Assembly (NCBI GenBank): GCA_030765065.1
Contig: CM060979.1
Location: forward strand, 14,661,001 to 14,725,000
Direction: 5' to 3'
Origin: Deroplatys truncata
Lineage: Eukaryota; Arthropoda; Insecta; Mantodea; Mantidae
DNA length: 64,000 nucleotides
Below the pieces are notes generated by a model. The model saw only the letters and a list, made by a program, of their open reading frames with translations. It was not told the DNA's origin and did no database searches. A program made the translations under genes and the position numbers. The first letter of the stretch is position 1. Each line of letters starts with the position of its first letter. Positions 54,533 to 64,000 of the stretch are shown here, piece after piece.

Positions 54533-55001
54533 ATTGCTTACGTTTTCCAGTTATACAAAAGTCATTAAGAATGAAGACGACTTTTTGGGACGTTCCCAGA
54601 AAATTTATGATATACATTTAATTTGCAATAAAAATATCTTAAACATATGATATTTTAATCAAAAACGCTAGAGCTATTTTTGAGAAAATTAAAATTTATG
54701 AAAAATCTTCCATGTAAAGGGTAGGGTAGGGTAGGGGGATTTTCTTGAAAATCTTTGTGTGTCGCATGTTTGCAAGATATTGAACCTAAATACTAAGTTA
54801 GGTATTTATGCAATTTTCGTTTTTGAGTTATGCTGTTCACAGACACACAGACACACGCACGAACCTTTTTCTGAAAAAGCTTCTTTTTGGTTTCAGAGAG
54901 CCTCAAAGCATTTATTTCCGCAGAAATCCCGGTATCGAATTATTGTGTGGAATGCGTGTAATACTTCCCCTACTTACTAACTTCCTATTGTTGAGAAAGT
55001 A
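54533..55001 (-). repeat. R element part 3 of 3
   Basis: Resumes ATTGCTTACGTTTTCCAG and runs to the head (ACTAACTTCCTATTGTTGAG, AAAGTAAAAC). Contains GGGTAGGGTAGGGTAGGGG at about 54719 as a local slippage of the R motif GGGTAATCTGGGGTGGGG. An A-run of about 22 follows at 55003-55026. Confidence 0.82.
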
Positions 55002-55036
55002 AAACAAAAAAAAAAAAAAAAAAAAACCTTTAACGA

Positions 55037-55620
55037 CTTTCCAATTGGCAAAAAATATCAATAACAAGGAATATCTCGGAACTTGTTAATGTCACAGAAA
55101 ATGTATATGACATAAATTTGTGCTTTACGAGATCTACATTTTTTGTGAAGTGAGATTTTGTCTATTTCTTACGGTTTACCAGTCGTGCATATGTTATTCA
55201 GCATGAAGTATACTTCACAGGCTATTCCCAGAAAATTGAATATATACATTTTATTTTAAAGATATATAAGTATCTTTCATGTATGGTATTTTAATCAAAA
55301 TCGTTATAGTCAGTTTTGAGTAAGTAAAATTTTTCGAATAATGTATCATGTAAAGGGTATTTGGGGGTAGGAGAATTTTCTTGCAAATCTCTGTGTTGCA
55401 TCCTTGGAAGATACTAAACTTAAATACCAAGTTTGGTATTTATCAGACTTTTCGTTTTTGAGTTATGCTGTTCACAGACAGACACACACACGACATGTTT
55501 ACAAAATGCTTTATTCCGATTCAGACCGCTTCAAAGCATATATTTCGGTGACATCTCGGTATCGAATTTTTGGGCGAAATGCAATACTTCCCCTACTTAC
55601 TATACGTAGCAGAGAAAGTA
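55037..55620 (-). repeat. R element, 5' two thirds, reverse
   Basis: From AATATCAATAACAAGGAATA to TACGTAGCAGAGAAAGTA. It starts shortly downstream of the short-form junction point. Confidence 0.83.
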
Positions 55621-56171
55621 ATTAAATTAATTTACTCTAGAGATTAATGAAAATAAAATAACCGAAAATATTCTTTTTGTAAATTCTCATAAAATTTTGC
55701 ACACCTTTCTTGGTTTGCACTGTCCTACTCCATATTTGAAAGAGAAGAAATACGAAAAAGAAGCAAATAATGACGAAAAAGAAGCAGAAGAATAAATAGC
55801 GGTATGTTATAGTTAACTTTGAAATTTAATGTTTACTCCCTGCAGTGCTCTTATCTTAGATTCTCTATGGCCAGGCGTGCCTGCTCTGTTGATTTCCTTC
55901 GATATAAACAATCGCGATTTCTGTCGATTTTTTACGATCGAGATCTTATCAGTTGCTTTGTTATGAAATGGCGGAAACAGTGTGTAGTGTTGTGGGCTGG
56001 TGAATTTTGTGTTATTTTCTGCTTTCCTTGGGGTCTGCGGATGGATGGCAGCTGATTTTGGGCATCTAGAAATGTTGGGCGACACAAGGAATATGCGTAT
56101 GTTAATTAATTCGCTTGCATTTTTACTTTAGACGCTTTGTTTAAAAACTTAATTTATGTTTCACTGTGAAA
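55621..56171. other. unassigned; open frames on both strands
   Basis: Overlapping open frames of 78 codons (plus, 55819-56055) and 90 codons (minus, 56085-55813) lie in a moderately GC segment. Neither is recognised. No exon evidence. Confidence 0.35.
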
Positions 56172-56988
56172 GGGAAAACGCTACTACGTATAATAAGTAG
56201 GGGAAGTATTGCATTCCACCCAAAATTTCGATCCCGAGATTTCACCGGAAATACATGATTTGAGGCCTCCTAAATCCAAAACAGGTGTTTTTGGAAACAT
56301 GTCCGTGTGTGTGTCTGACTGTGACCAACATAACTAAGTAACGAACAGTCGGATAAACACCAAACTTAGTATTTAGGTTCAGTATCTTCCAGAGATGTGA
56401 CAAGGAGGTTTTCAAGAAAATCCCCCTACCCCAGATTACTCTTTACATGGAACATTTTTGAAAATAAATAAATATTTTGAATAAAATACCATACGTTTAA
56501 GACATTTTTATGGCAAATGAATTGTATATCTCGAATTTTCTGGGAAAGTCTCCAAAAGTATTCTTCATTGCGAACGACTTTTGCATAACTGGTAAACCAT
56601 AAGTGGTAGGCAAAGTTTTGCTATACAATAAATGTAGATCGCGTTAAAATACACAATTTATGTAATATACATTTTTTTTGTTGAGTGAACCATTTTCGAG
56701 ATATTGCTTATTATTCCCTTAAATTTTCCAATACTTATACTTTTTCTCAAATGGGAATTCGTTATTCATTTTTTTTGTTCTGGTAATGCAAAGAGAATGG
56801 AATACTCCAGATAGCAACCAGCTCTTAAAACATTTGACTATCGCTTAAAGCCTACCATATTCCCTTTGCATCTACAAGAAAATTAGCAATAAGATTAACA
56901 TCTCGATTAACATAAGCATATGGAGAATAAGCGTTTGTAAAATAGTTTGTACAAGAGTAGAGAAAGTCATGTGAGTGTAACACATCAA
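56172..56988 (+). repeat. R element, full length, altered head
   Basis: The 5' inverted repeat is mutated (AAACGCTACTACGTATAATA). The tail CATGTGAGTGTAACACATCA is followed directly by AGCTT without a T-run, so the terminal T-run is not obligatory. Confidence 0.9.
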
Positions 56989-57130
56989 GCTTATTCTGTT
57001 GCGATAGTAAAAATGTAAAACGGAAAGTACGTTTGAGTTAACAGAATGGTTACATTAACACCTTCTAAAAGACTGGAAGATTACGTTATGCAACATTCTT
57101 GTGGAATAATTTTGTAAACACCACACATAA

Positions 57131-57766
57131 AGAACACTTGATGTGTTTCACTCACATGACATTCTCTACTCTTGTACAAACTATTTATATAAATGCATAT
57201 TCTCCATCTACTTCGTATTAATCGAGATAAACATTTGCAGAAACGATCTTATTGCTAATTTTCTTGTAGGTGCAAGGGGAATATGGTAGGCTTTAAGCGA
57301 TAGTCAAATATTTTAAGAGCTGGTTGCTATGTGGAGCATTCCATTCTCTTTGCGTGTCCAGGACATAAAAAAATGAATAACGTATTCCCATTTGACAAAA
57401 AGTATACAAATAACCAGGAATATCTCGGAAATGGTTCACTGGCCGAAAAAAGGCGTATGACATAAATTGTGTGTTTTAACGAGATCTACATTTATTGTGT
57501 AGTAAACGTTTGTGTATCTCTTAAGGTTTAGCGCTTATGCAAAAGTGACTCAGAATGAAGAGGGCCTTTGGGGACATTCTCAGAAAATTCAAGATATAAA
57601 TTTCATTTGCCTTGAAAATATCTCTAACATGTGATATTTTAATCAAAATCGTTACAACATTTTTGTGAAAATATAAATTTACGGAAAATGTTCCATGTAA
57701 AGGGTAGCCTTTTGCGTGGAATACAATACTTCCCATATTTATCATACGTAGTAGACAAAGCAAAAA
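57131..57766 (-). repeat. R element, reverse, large internal deletion
   Basis: From ACTTGATGTGTTTCACTCAC. The GT tract and neighbouring 150 bp are gone (GTAAAGGGTAGCC joins TTTTGCGTGGAATACAATAC). It ends CATACGTAGTAGACAAAGC. Confidence 0.83.
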
Positions 57767-58576
57767 GTTTAGGCGTGAAAGATTTCCAAACGTTTGAGTA
57801 ATTTTGCATAAGATAAAAAAACTGTTTGGGAAAACATCTGCAAAACAATTGCATTAAAAAACTGCTTATTTGATTAACAATATTTTTCAAGAAGCGATCA
57901 CTCTTAATTCATTCTGAAATAAATGAATGTTATTTGGATATTTCATCTAATTTTTCGCGGCATGTAGTTACTGATTCTGCATTAGTAGGCAGTTGTATCG
58001 CTTACATAAAGTGTGAGTCATAAGCCCTGCACTTGCGCCCCTCTAGCAGAACGTTCGACATGTGATAACTGTTCGCTGGTGCGTATAAACACGAGGAGAC
58101 TCGATCTGTCTCCCGAGACTTATGGAGAAGAGGGAGGGAGGGACCGCCGTGATTAGAGGATGAGGAGGGACTCTCCCGAGGGAACCTCCACCTCCCCTGT
58201 CTGTCTCGCTGATAAGAGTCCTGTTGGGAGCTGTTTCGCGAACCCCACCTCCTCTGATAAGGGTGCTACTACCGTCCCCGTTGGGCTGTTACTACCCTTG
58301 TCTGGCATGAACCTTGCAGAGGACGTCCAAACCCTGCCACATAAGGCACGGCCGCTGCTCCAATCCATTGACCGCTTGTCAGACCGGCGTTTGTGTTTTT
58401 GTGTCCCGACAAAATATAACCATTCACATAGCCCAGTGCAAACTCAGTGGCTCAAGAAATTAATGAGAACAAGGGAAAACGCCCAATCTGTTACTGTGTT
58501 TGCTAATTCAAGGCAGTGAGATTTGTTACCATATTTAAGATGGCTTTGAAATCTAAAACTCTTTGCATGACACGAG
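57767..58576. other. unassigned, GC-rich centre
   Basis: 58020-58530 is GC-rich with open frames of 119 codons (plus, 58160-58519) and 71 codons (minus, 58368-58153). I recognise neither. Possibly part of an unidentified LINE; no repeat partner within the window. Confidence 0.35.
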
Positions 58577-59275
58577 AAAAAAATTCTGATGAGTTACACT
58601 TACATGACTTTCTCTACTCTTGTACAAGCTATTTTTATAAACGCTTATTCTCCATATGCTTCATGTCAATCCAGATGTATTGGAAAATTTAAGAGAATAA
58701 CAGGCAATATCTCTAAAATGGTTCACTCAACAAAAAAAAAATGTATATCACATAAATTGTGTATTTGAACGCGATCTACATGTTTTGTGTAGTAAATTTT
58801 TTTCTACCTCTTATGGTTTACCAGTTATGCAAAGTCGTTCACAATGAAGAATGCTTTTGGAGACATTCCCAGAAAATTCAAGATATACATTTTATTTGTC
58901 ATGAAAGTATCTTAAATATATGTTATATTAATTAAAATCGTTAGAGCCATTTTTGAGAAAATTAAAATTTTCGAAAAATGTTCCATGTAAAGGGTAATCT
59001 GGGCTGGGGTATTTTCTTGAAAACCTTCGTGTCGCATCTCTGGAAGATACTGAACCTAAATACCAAGTTTGGTGTTTATCCGACTGTTCGTTTCTGAGTT
59101 ATGCTGTTCACAACCACACACACACACACACAGACATACACACGGACATGTTTCCAAAAATGCTTTTTTTTGGATTCAGGATACCTCAAAACATGTATTT
59201 TCGGTGAAATCTCGGTATCGAATTTTTGAGTGGAATACAATACTTCCCCTACTTACTATACGTAGTAGAGAAATT
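58577..59275 (-). repeat. R element, reverse, 3' part shortened
   Basis: From ATTCTGATGAGTTACACTTA. About 190 bp are missing after ATGCTTCATGTCAATCCAGA. The remainder is well preserved to TACGTAGTAGAGAAATTA. GT tract at about 59115-59150. Confidence 0.88.
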
Positions 59276-59872
59276 AAAAATGAATAACGAATTCCCATTT
59301 GAGAAAATAAGTATTGAACAATTTAAGGGAATAACAAGCAATATCTCGAAAATGGTTCACTCAACAACAAAAATGTATATGACATAAATTGTGTGTTTTA
59401 ACGCGATCTACATTTTTGTGTAGTAAAATTGTGTCTTTCTCTTATGGTTTACCAGTTATGCAAAAGTCGTTCACAATGAAGAATACTTTTGTGAGACATT
59501 CCCAGAAAATTCAAGATATACATTTTATTTGTTATGAAAATATCTTAAACATATGATATTTTAATCAGTCGTTAGAGCCACTTTTTAGAAAATCAAAATT
59601 TCCAAAAAAATGCCATGCAAACGGTAATCTGGGGTGGGGGGATTTTCTTGAAAATGTTTCTGTCGCACCTGTGAAAGATACTGAACCTAAATATCAGGTT
59701 TGGTATTTATCCAATTTTTCGTTCTTCAGCTGTTATGCTGTTCACAGACACGCACAGGTACCTTTTTCTAAAAATTCTTTTTCTGGATTCAGGGAGCTTC
59801 AAAACCTGTATTTCCGTTAAAATCTCGGAATGCAGTACTTCCCCTACTCACTATACGTAGTAGAAAAAGTAT
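59276..59872 (-). repeat. R short form in tandem with preceding copy
   Basis: Begins GAATAACGAATTCCCATTTG right after the previous head, the same junction as at 14.83 kb. Ends TACGTAGTAGAAAAAGTA. Confidence 0.88.
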
Positions 59873-60232
59873 ACAAACGAATAATGATTTCCCATTTGAC
59901 GAGATCTACAGTATACAGTGTATTGTAAGATTTTCATAAATATCGTTAGACCATTTTAGAGAAAATAAAAATTAACAGAAATTTTTCCGTGTAAAGGGAA
60001 GTTTGGAATTGCGGGGATTTTATTGAATATCTTAGTGTCAAATCCTTCCAAAATATAGCATTTAATGTTTAGCCGACTTTTCGTTTTTGGGTTATACTAT
60101 ACACAGATGGACACACACACATACATGTACCGAGCCTTATTTTCTGGGGGAACAGAGAGTTTCAAAACGTATATAGAATTTTTGGGTGGAATACAAAAGT
60201 TCCTCTACTTACTACCAGAGGAGCTGAAAAAC
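59873..60232 (-). repeat. R short form, third tandem unit, decayed
   Basis: Again begins at the same internal motif (CGAATAATGATTTCCCATTT) right after a head. Heavily deleted and ends CTACTTACTACCAGAGGAG. Confidence 0.75.
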
Positions 60233-60922
60233 AACCTGTGTGTGTGTGTGTGTGTGTCTGTGTGTGTGTGTGTCTGTCTGTGTCTGTGTGTGTGTCTGTG
60301 TCTGTGTGTGTGTGTGAACAGCAGAACTCAAAAACCAAACTTGGTAATTTAAAAACTTCTTACAAAGATGCGGCACGAAGATTTTCAAAAACATCATCGA
60401 CCCCAATGGGTTATGACAATTTTCGGTATATTTCATTCCTTCAAAAATGGCTTTAACGATTTTCATTAAAATACGATAAATGTAAGATATTTTCATTAAA
60501 AATAAAATGTACATCTTGAATTCTCTGGGAATAACCTGTAAAGTCCTCTTCACTCTGAATGATTTTTATAGCTTGTAAACCGCAAATGATAGACATAATC
60601 TTCATACACAAGTACAAGTGTCTTAAAGCACATAATTTATATCAATGCTCTATTTTGTGGCGTTAACCATTCAGATATTCTTTGTTATTGCTTTGAATTT
60701 TGAAATACTTAGAATTCTTCAGGTGCTAAGTCGCTATTCGCTTTTTAAAAAGTTGAGTATCGCTTTAGCCTACTCTATTCTTCTTATGCTTGCAAAGAAA
60801 TGTTGAAACATTTGATGAAAATTTGTCTGGATTAACAAGAAGTAGATAGAAGAATAAATTTTGTATGAATAGTTTGTATAGGAGTGAGTAGGGAATTTCG
60901 TATGAATGCAATACATCATAAT
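60233..60922 (+). repeat. R element, 3' two thirds, longest GT/CTGT microsatellite
   Basis: Opposite orientation to the preceding unit. Starts inside the microsatellite, which here spans about 80 bp (60237-60317) of GTGT and CTGT units. Ends GTATGAATGCAATACATCAT. Confidence 0.85.
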
Positions 60923-60929
60923 TTTTATT

Positions 60930-61135
60930 TTTCTAGCATGTGACTAGCGGATACAGGAAGTGTTGTATTCCACGCATTGAAAAAACACGTTTTGAGCACC
61001 CTGAATCCAAAAGCAAAACATTTTTAGCACGTATAATTTTGCATAACAGTAAACCATAAGACATAGACAGGGTCTTACTACATAAGAAGCATGATCTTCC
61101 TAAATCATTCACCAATGCATCAGCCAGTCGTCCTC
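60930..61135 (+). repeat. R element part 1, interrupted by SINE-1
   Basis: Diverged R from GCATGTGACTAGCGGATACA through the AGGGTCTTACTACATAAG segment to GCATCAGCCA, which reappears on the far side of SINE-1. Confidence 0.65.
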
Positions 61136-62165
61136 CGTGATGTAGTGGTTACCAAACTAGCCTCTAGTTCCCGAGGTCGCAGGTTCAAAATCGGCGGAGG
61201 GCAATTGATTTGTTTCGGACGTAAAAATCCTTAGCATGGCTTTCTTGGGAAGGGAAGTAAAGCCGGTGGTCCCGTGTCGTAGTTTTGAGGCAGTATTTTA
61301 TATCACAACACTGTGAATGCCAGCTTGATTGTAGTGTAAATTAACATTATTGTATGTACAGGATTTTAGATGTTTGTTAGCGATAAGTATTGTTAGGAAA
61401 TAAGTTTACACGGCCTAACTGAAACTGACAATAGAAATGGGTAACAATAAACGGAGGGGATGAGTTGTTTATCACTAAGAAGAGAAAAACAAATGACGTC
61501 AGGGTAGTGTGCCCTTTTTAGAAATGGAGGGAATATCTTTCCTAGAGTATATATGTTAGTAGCAGTGATTGGCTGACAAACAGACGCTAAAGTGGGCGCG
61601 ATTTGGTAACCAATAGCAGCTCTATTATAATGTTTAGGCAATTCGAGGTGAAGGAGTATATATTCTCGAGCCATAAGCAAGTATCGAGCAGTTCTGAGGA
61701 ATCTCTCACGAGGTGCACGTCGCAGTGTTAGTTACAAAAATGTGAAGTACGCGAAGGAATTGGCGTGCGGTAACTATAACGACTGTAGTTACATTCGGAA
61801 ATATCACAGTTTCAGTCAGGCGTGTATAAAGATTAAACATGTCAATTATTAATTAAGTGTGACGGCAATAAAAGTGTAGAAACAAATTATTTTATCAGTG
61901 TTATCTTTTAGTAACAAATCCTTTCGTTTACACACCCTCTTAGAGACACGTGTTCGACTGAGTTATAATAGCTAGCCGGAGGACAAAGAACCCTAAATTT
62001 AGAATAATAAAAGAAGATGCGCTCAACAAATAAGATAACACTAGCCATTGAGAGCTGCGACAATTTATGGCACGTAAAAGAACCTCAAGCCTGATAAAGA
62101 GGCCTCTGAGCATAATTACCGGTCTTTCACGCCCAATATAGAATGGGACGCTAAGGACCACATCG
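61136..62165 (+). mobile_element. SINE-1 copy split by LTR-A
   Basis: SINE halves 61136-61285 and 62063-62165. Head CCTCCGTGATGTAGTGGTTA (A box), GCAGGTTCAAAATCGGCGG (B box), GTGGTCCCGTGTCGTAG; then, after the LTR, TTTATGGCACGTAAAAGAAC and the 3' end GATAAATAAA. GCATCAGCCA occurs just before and about 30 bp after the SINE and may be its target duplication. Confidence 0.85.
61286..62062 (+). mobile_element. solo LTR-A inserted in SINE-1
   Basis: 777 bp from TGAGGCAGTATTTTATATCA to GCTGCGACA. Flanks GTTT and ATTT correspond to the SINE-1 target GATTT, a 4-bp duplication with one change. The 36-bp block is reduced to a single unit (near 61700) and the TATA reads TATATAT. AATAAA near 61868. Confidence 0.88.
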
Positions 62166-62375
62166 TCGATAAATAAAACCCAATTTAAATTATTTTATGG
62201 CATCAGCCATTTTCAAGATATCCAGTATTATTGGTTTGAACTTTTCAGTACCTCTGTTCACTTTTAAAGTGCTGTTGCTATTTCGTTATTTCTCGCAATA
62301 TCATGGAAAGCGTTTAGAATTTCAAGGCCAGTGTATAGCGAGCAGTTTTTAATCATTTGCAATTGTTAGCGCAAA
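62166..62375 (+). repeat. R element part 2 after SINE-1
   Basis: CAATTTAAATTATTTTATGG and GCATCAGCCATTTTCAAGAT continue the R of 60.93 kb, up to TCATGGAAAGCGTTTAGAAT and GGCCAGTGTATAGCGAGCAG. Confidence 0.7.
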
Positions 62376-62752
62376 CTTAAAGTTAGATGTGCGAAGGAAG
62401 TAAAATTGGAACACATGAGCTGGCCGCAACCCAATCTGGGAGAGCGGAAACAAATAGGTAACGTGATGTCTCCTGCAGGTAGTCGGATATGCAACCCGTA
62501 GTCCTCATGTGTCAGAGAAGTTGCTTGATTCTTGAGCGATGGGTACATCTGATGACAGCAGTTATCAGAAGAAACAAATACTTCTGAACCACATCTGCAA
62601 TTCACCCAAGATGTACTCCCACAGTCGTTTACTATCGAAGTCATGAGAGGATGTAACTTGAATGGCGCTTGCTCACTTCGATGTTCGATCCATCCTTGAC
62701 CACTTGAGCAACGTTTGGATTGGAACAGATCATGTACGCGATCGACAGACAC
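62366..62752 (-). CDS. hypothetical cysteine-rich open frame, 128 codons
   Basis: Uninterrupted minus-strand frame from ATG 62752 to a stop at 62366, in a stretch of higher GC with no R sequence over most of its length. The product has many cysteines in its middle part (NDCGSTSWVNCRCGSE, SSDNCCHQ, PRLGCGQLMC), no obvious signal peptide at the first Met and no membrane segment. I do not recognise a family. An AG preceded by pyrimidines lies just upstream, so it could be an internal exon, but I see no convincing donor. It may equally be chance or a relic of an unknown element. Function unknown. Confidence 0.25.
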   Translation of the reverse strand: MSVDRVHDLFQSKRCSSGQGWIEHRSEQAPFKLHPLMTSIVNDCGSTSWVNCRCGSEVFVSSDNCCHQMYPSLKNQATSLTHEDYGLHIRLPAGDITLPICFRSPRLGCGQLMCSNFTSFAHLTLSLR

Positions 62753-62907
62753 TTTGGTACGAATCGAGAAGAAACTGATTGTTGCTCCCCAAACTGTCTC
62801 GTTTTAAGAGGAGGTTAAAGATCCTATTTTAAATCTATTAACCTCACGAGGCAATATGTCCAAAGATACCAGACTGAAAGTTTTACATGATGTAGATACG
62901 TGCCTTC

Positions 62908-62958
62908 TAACTTCTCTGCTACGTATAGTACGGGAAGTATTGCATTCCATCAAAAAAA
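62908..62958 (+). repeat. R element, head only
   Basis: ACTTCTCTGCTACGTATAGT to GCATTCCATCAAAAA, about 50 bp, then an opposite-strand R begins. Confidence 0.75.
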
Positions 62959-62959
62959 C

Positions 62960-63689
62960 TGAAAATCTGATGTGTTACACTCACATTACTTTCTCTACTC
63001 TTGTACAAACTATTTCTACAAACGCTTATTGCTAACTTTCTTGTAGGTGCAAGGGGAATTGGTAGGCTTTAAGCGATAGTCAAATGTTTTAAGAGCTGGT
63101 TGCAATGTGGAGTATTCCATTCTCTTTGCATTACCAGGACAAAAAAAATGAGTAACGAATTTCCATTTGGGGAAAAAGTATAAGTATTGGAAAATTTAAG
63201 GGAATAAAAAGCAACATCTCGAAAATGGTTCACTCAACAAAAAAATGTATATAACATAAATTGTGTATTTTAACGCGATCTACATTTTTTGTGTAGTACA
63301 ATTTTGTCTATCTCTTATGGTTTACCAGTTATGCAAAAATCATTCACAATGACGAATACTTTTGGAGGCATTCCCAGAAAATTCGAGATATATATTTTAT
63401 TTGTCATGAAAAAATCTTAAACATATGATATTTAAATCAAAATCGTTAAGGCATTTTTGAGGAAATTAAAATTTTCGAAAAATCTTCCATGTAAAGGGTA
63501 ATCTGGGGTGGGGGGATTTCCTTGAAAACCTTCGTGTCGTATCTCTGGAAGACATTGAATCTAAATACCTAGTTTGGTGTTTATCCGACTGTTCGTTTCT
63601 CTGGTATTTCCGGTGAAATCTCGATATCGAATTTTTGAGTGGAATGCAATACTTCCCCTACTTACTATACGTAATAGAGAAACTAATAA
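62960..63689 (-). repeat. R element, near full length, reverse, GT tract deleted
   Basis: From AAATCTGATGTGTTACACTC to TACGTAATAGAGAAACTA. The segment holding the microsatellite is precisely missing (TGTTCGTTTCT joins CTGGTATTTCCGG). Confidence 0.88.
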
Positions 63690-64000
63690 AGAGATTTCAC
63701 CGGAAATAAACTAAACCAGCATAACTCAAAAACGAAAAGTCGGATAAATACCAAACTTGGTACTTGAGTTTAGTATCTTCCAAGGATACGACACGAAGAT
63801 TTTAAAGAACATCTCCCTACACCAGACTACCCTTTACGTGGAACGTTTTTCAAAAATTTTGATTTTCTCAAAAATGGCTCTAATGATTTTGATTAAAATA
63901 TCATATGTTTAAGATACTTTTATGGCAAATGAAATGTATATCTTGAATTTTCTGCGAATGTACCAAAAAGTACTCTTCTTTCTCAATGGCTTTCGCATAA
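63690..64000 (+). repeat. R element, runs off the window
   Basis: Starts at GAGATTTCACCGGAAATAAA, lacks the GT tract, and continues to the last base (TTTCTCAATGGCTTTCGCAT). Its end is outside the window. Confidence 0.83.

Noticed and set aside
54715-54740. GGGTAGGGTAGGGTAGGGG as a telomere-like array
   Set aside because: Only about three units, inside an R element at the place where the family reads GGGTAATCTGGGGTGGGG, and insect telomeres are normally TTAGG. It is local slippage.
55003-55026. Poly(A) tail of a processed pseudogene
   Set aside because: The A-run lies between two R fragments with no adjacent coding or SINE 3' end in the right orientation.

Overview
This window is an AT-rich piece of an animal nuclear genome, almost certainly an arthropod and most likely an insect with a large, repeat-heavy genome. 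The evidence is the mix of mobile elements: at least six mariner lineages, a Tc1 element, tRNA-derived SINEs, LINE fragments with a jockey/I/R1-type reverse transcriptase and RNase H, and LTRs followed by a lysine-tRNA-type primer-binding site. I cannot name the species. I found no convincing host exon, rRNA gene or functional tRNA gene; nearly every recognisable reading frame is a decayed transposase or LINE piece.

The dominant component is one family, called R here. It has about 40 copies or fragments on both strands and covers a large share of the window. A full copy is about 840-900 bp. It starts with a 12-bp inverted repeat (ACTTTCTCTACT), carries a GT-rich microsatellite about 130 bp in, and ends with the matching inverted repeat, a small stem-loop (ATGTG-7 nt-CACAT) and CAGA plus a T-run. 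It has no coding capacity, and no target duplication is evident. This layout resembles the DINE-1/HINE class (non-autonomous Helentron-type elements); that assignment is inference. Young, older and internally rearranged subfamilies coexist. A recurrent shortened form ends at one fixed internal point.

Layout. 1-2.2 kb: possible SINE-2 remnant, then a mariner. 2.4-4.5 kb: R copies and a SINE-1 with a 12-bp target duplication. 5-6 kb: LTR-A with primer-binding motifs. 6.5-9.7 kb: R copies, a SINE-3 and a truncated mariner. 9.8-11.7 kb: LTR-B split by a solo LTR-A, then three tandem primer-binding-like motifs. 12.1-18.5 kb: dense R array. 18.7-20.2 kb: SINE-2 and LTR-B. 20.6-25.1 kb: R copies interrupted by SINE-3, Tc1 and SINE-2. 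25.3-26.5 kb: mariner. 27.6-29.5 kb: transposase tail, repeat X and LINE RT. 29.5-30.8 kb: mariner. 31.4-34.8 kb: R and SINE-2. 35.0-36.1 kb: mariner deletion derivative. 36.7-37.5 kb: probable LINE ORF1. 38.5-39.7 kb: mariner. 40.0-41.7 kb: LINE RNase H, then a solo LTR-A. 42.1-44.5 kb: repeat X and the best-preserved mariner. 44.8-50.2 kb: R copies. 50.6-51.9 kb: a 105-bp minisatellite. 52.6-64.0 kb: R copies with nested LTR-B, SINE-1 and LTR-A.

The genes do not form a pathway. What the window records is a history of nested insertion, for example LTR-A inside SINE-1 inside R, LTR-A inside LTR-B, and Tc1 plus SINE-2 inside one R. No undescribed host system is visible. The most unusual items are the R family and its fixed-junction short form, the tandem primer-binding-like motifs, the variable minisatellite inside LTR-A, and the foldable 105-bp satellite. 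All boundaries were read by eye, and those of old copies are accurate to perhaps 10-30 bp.
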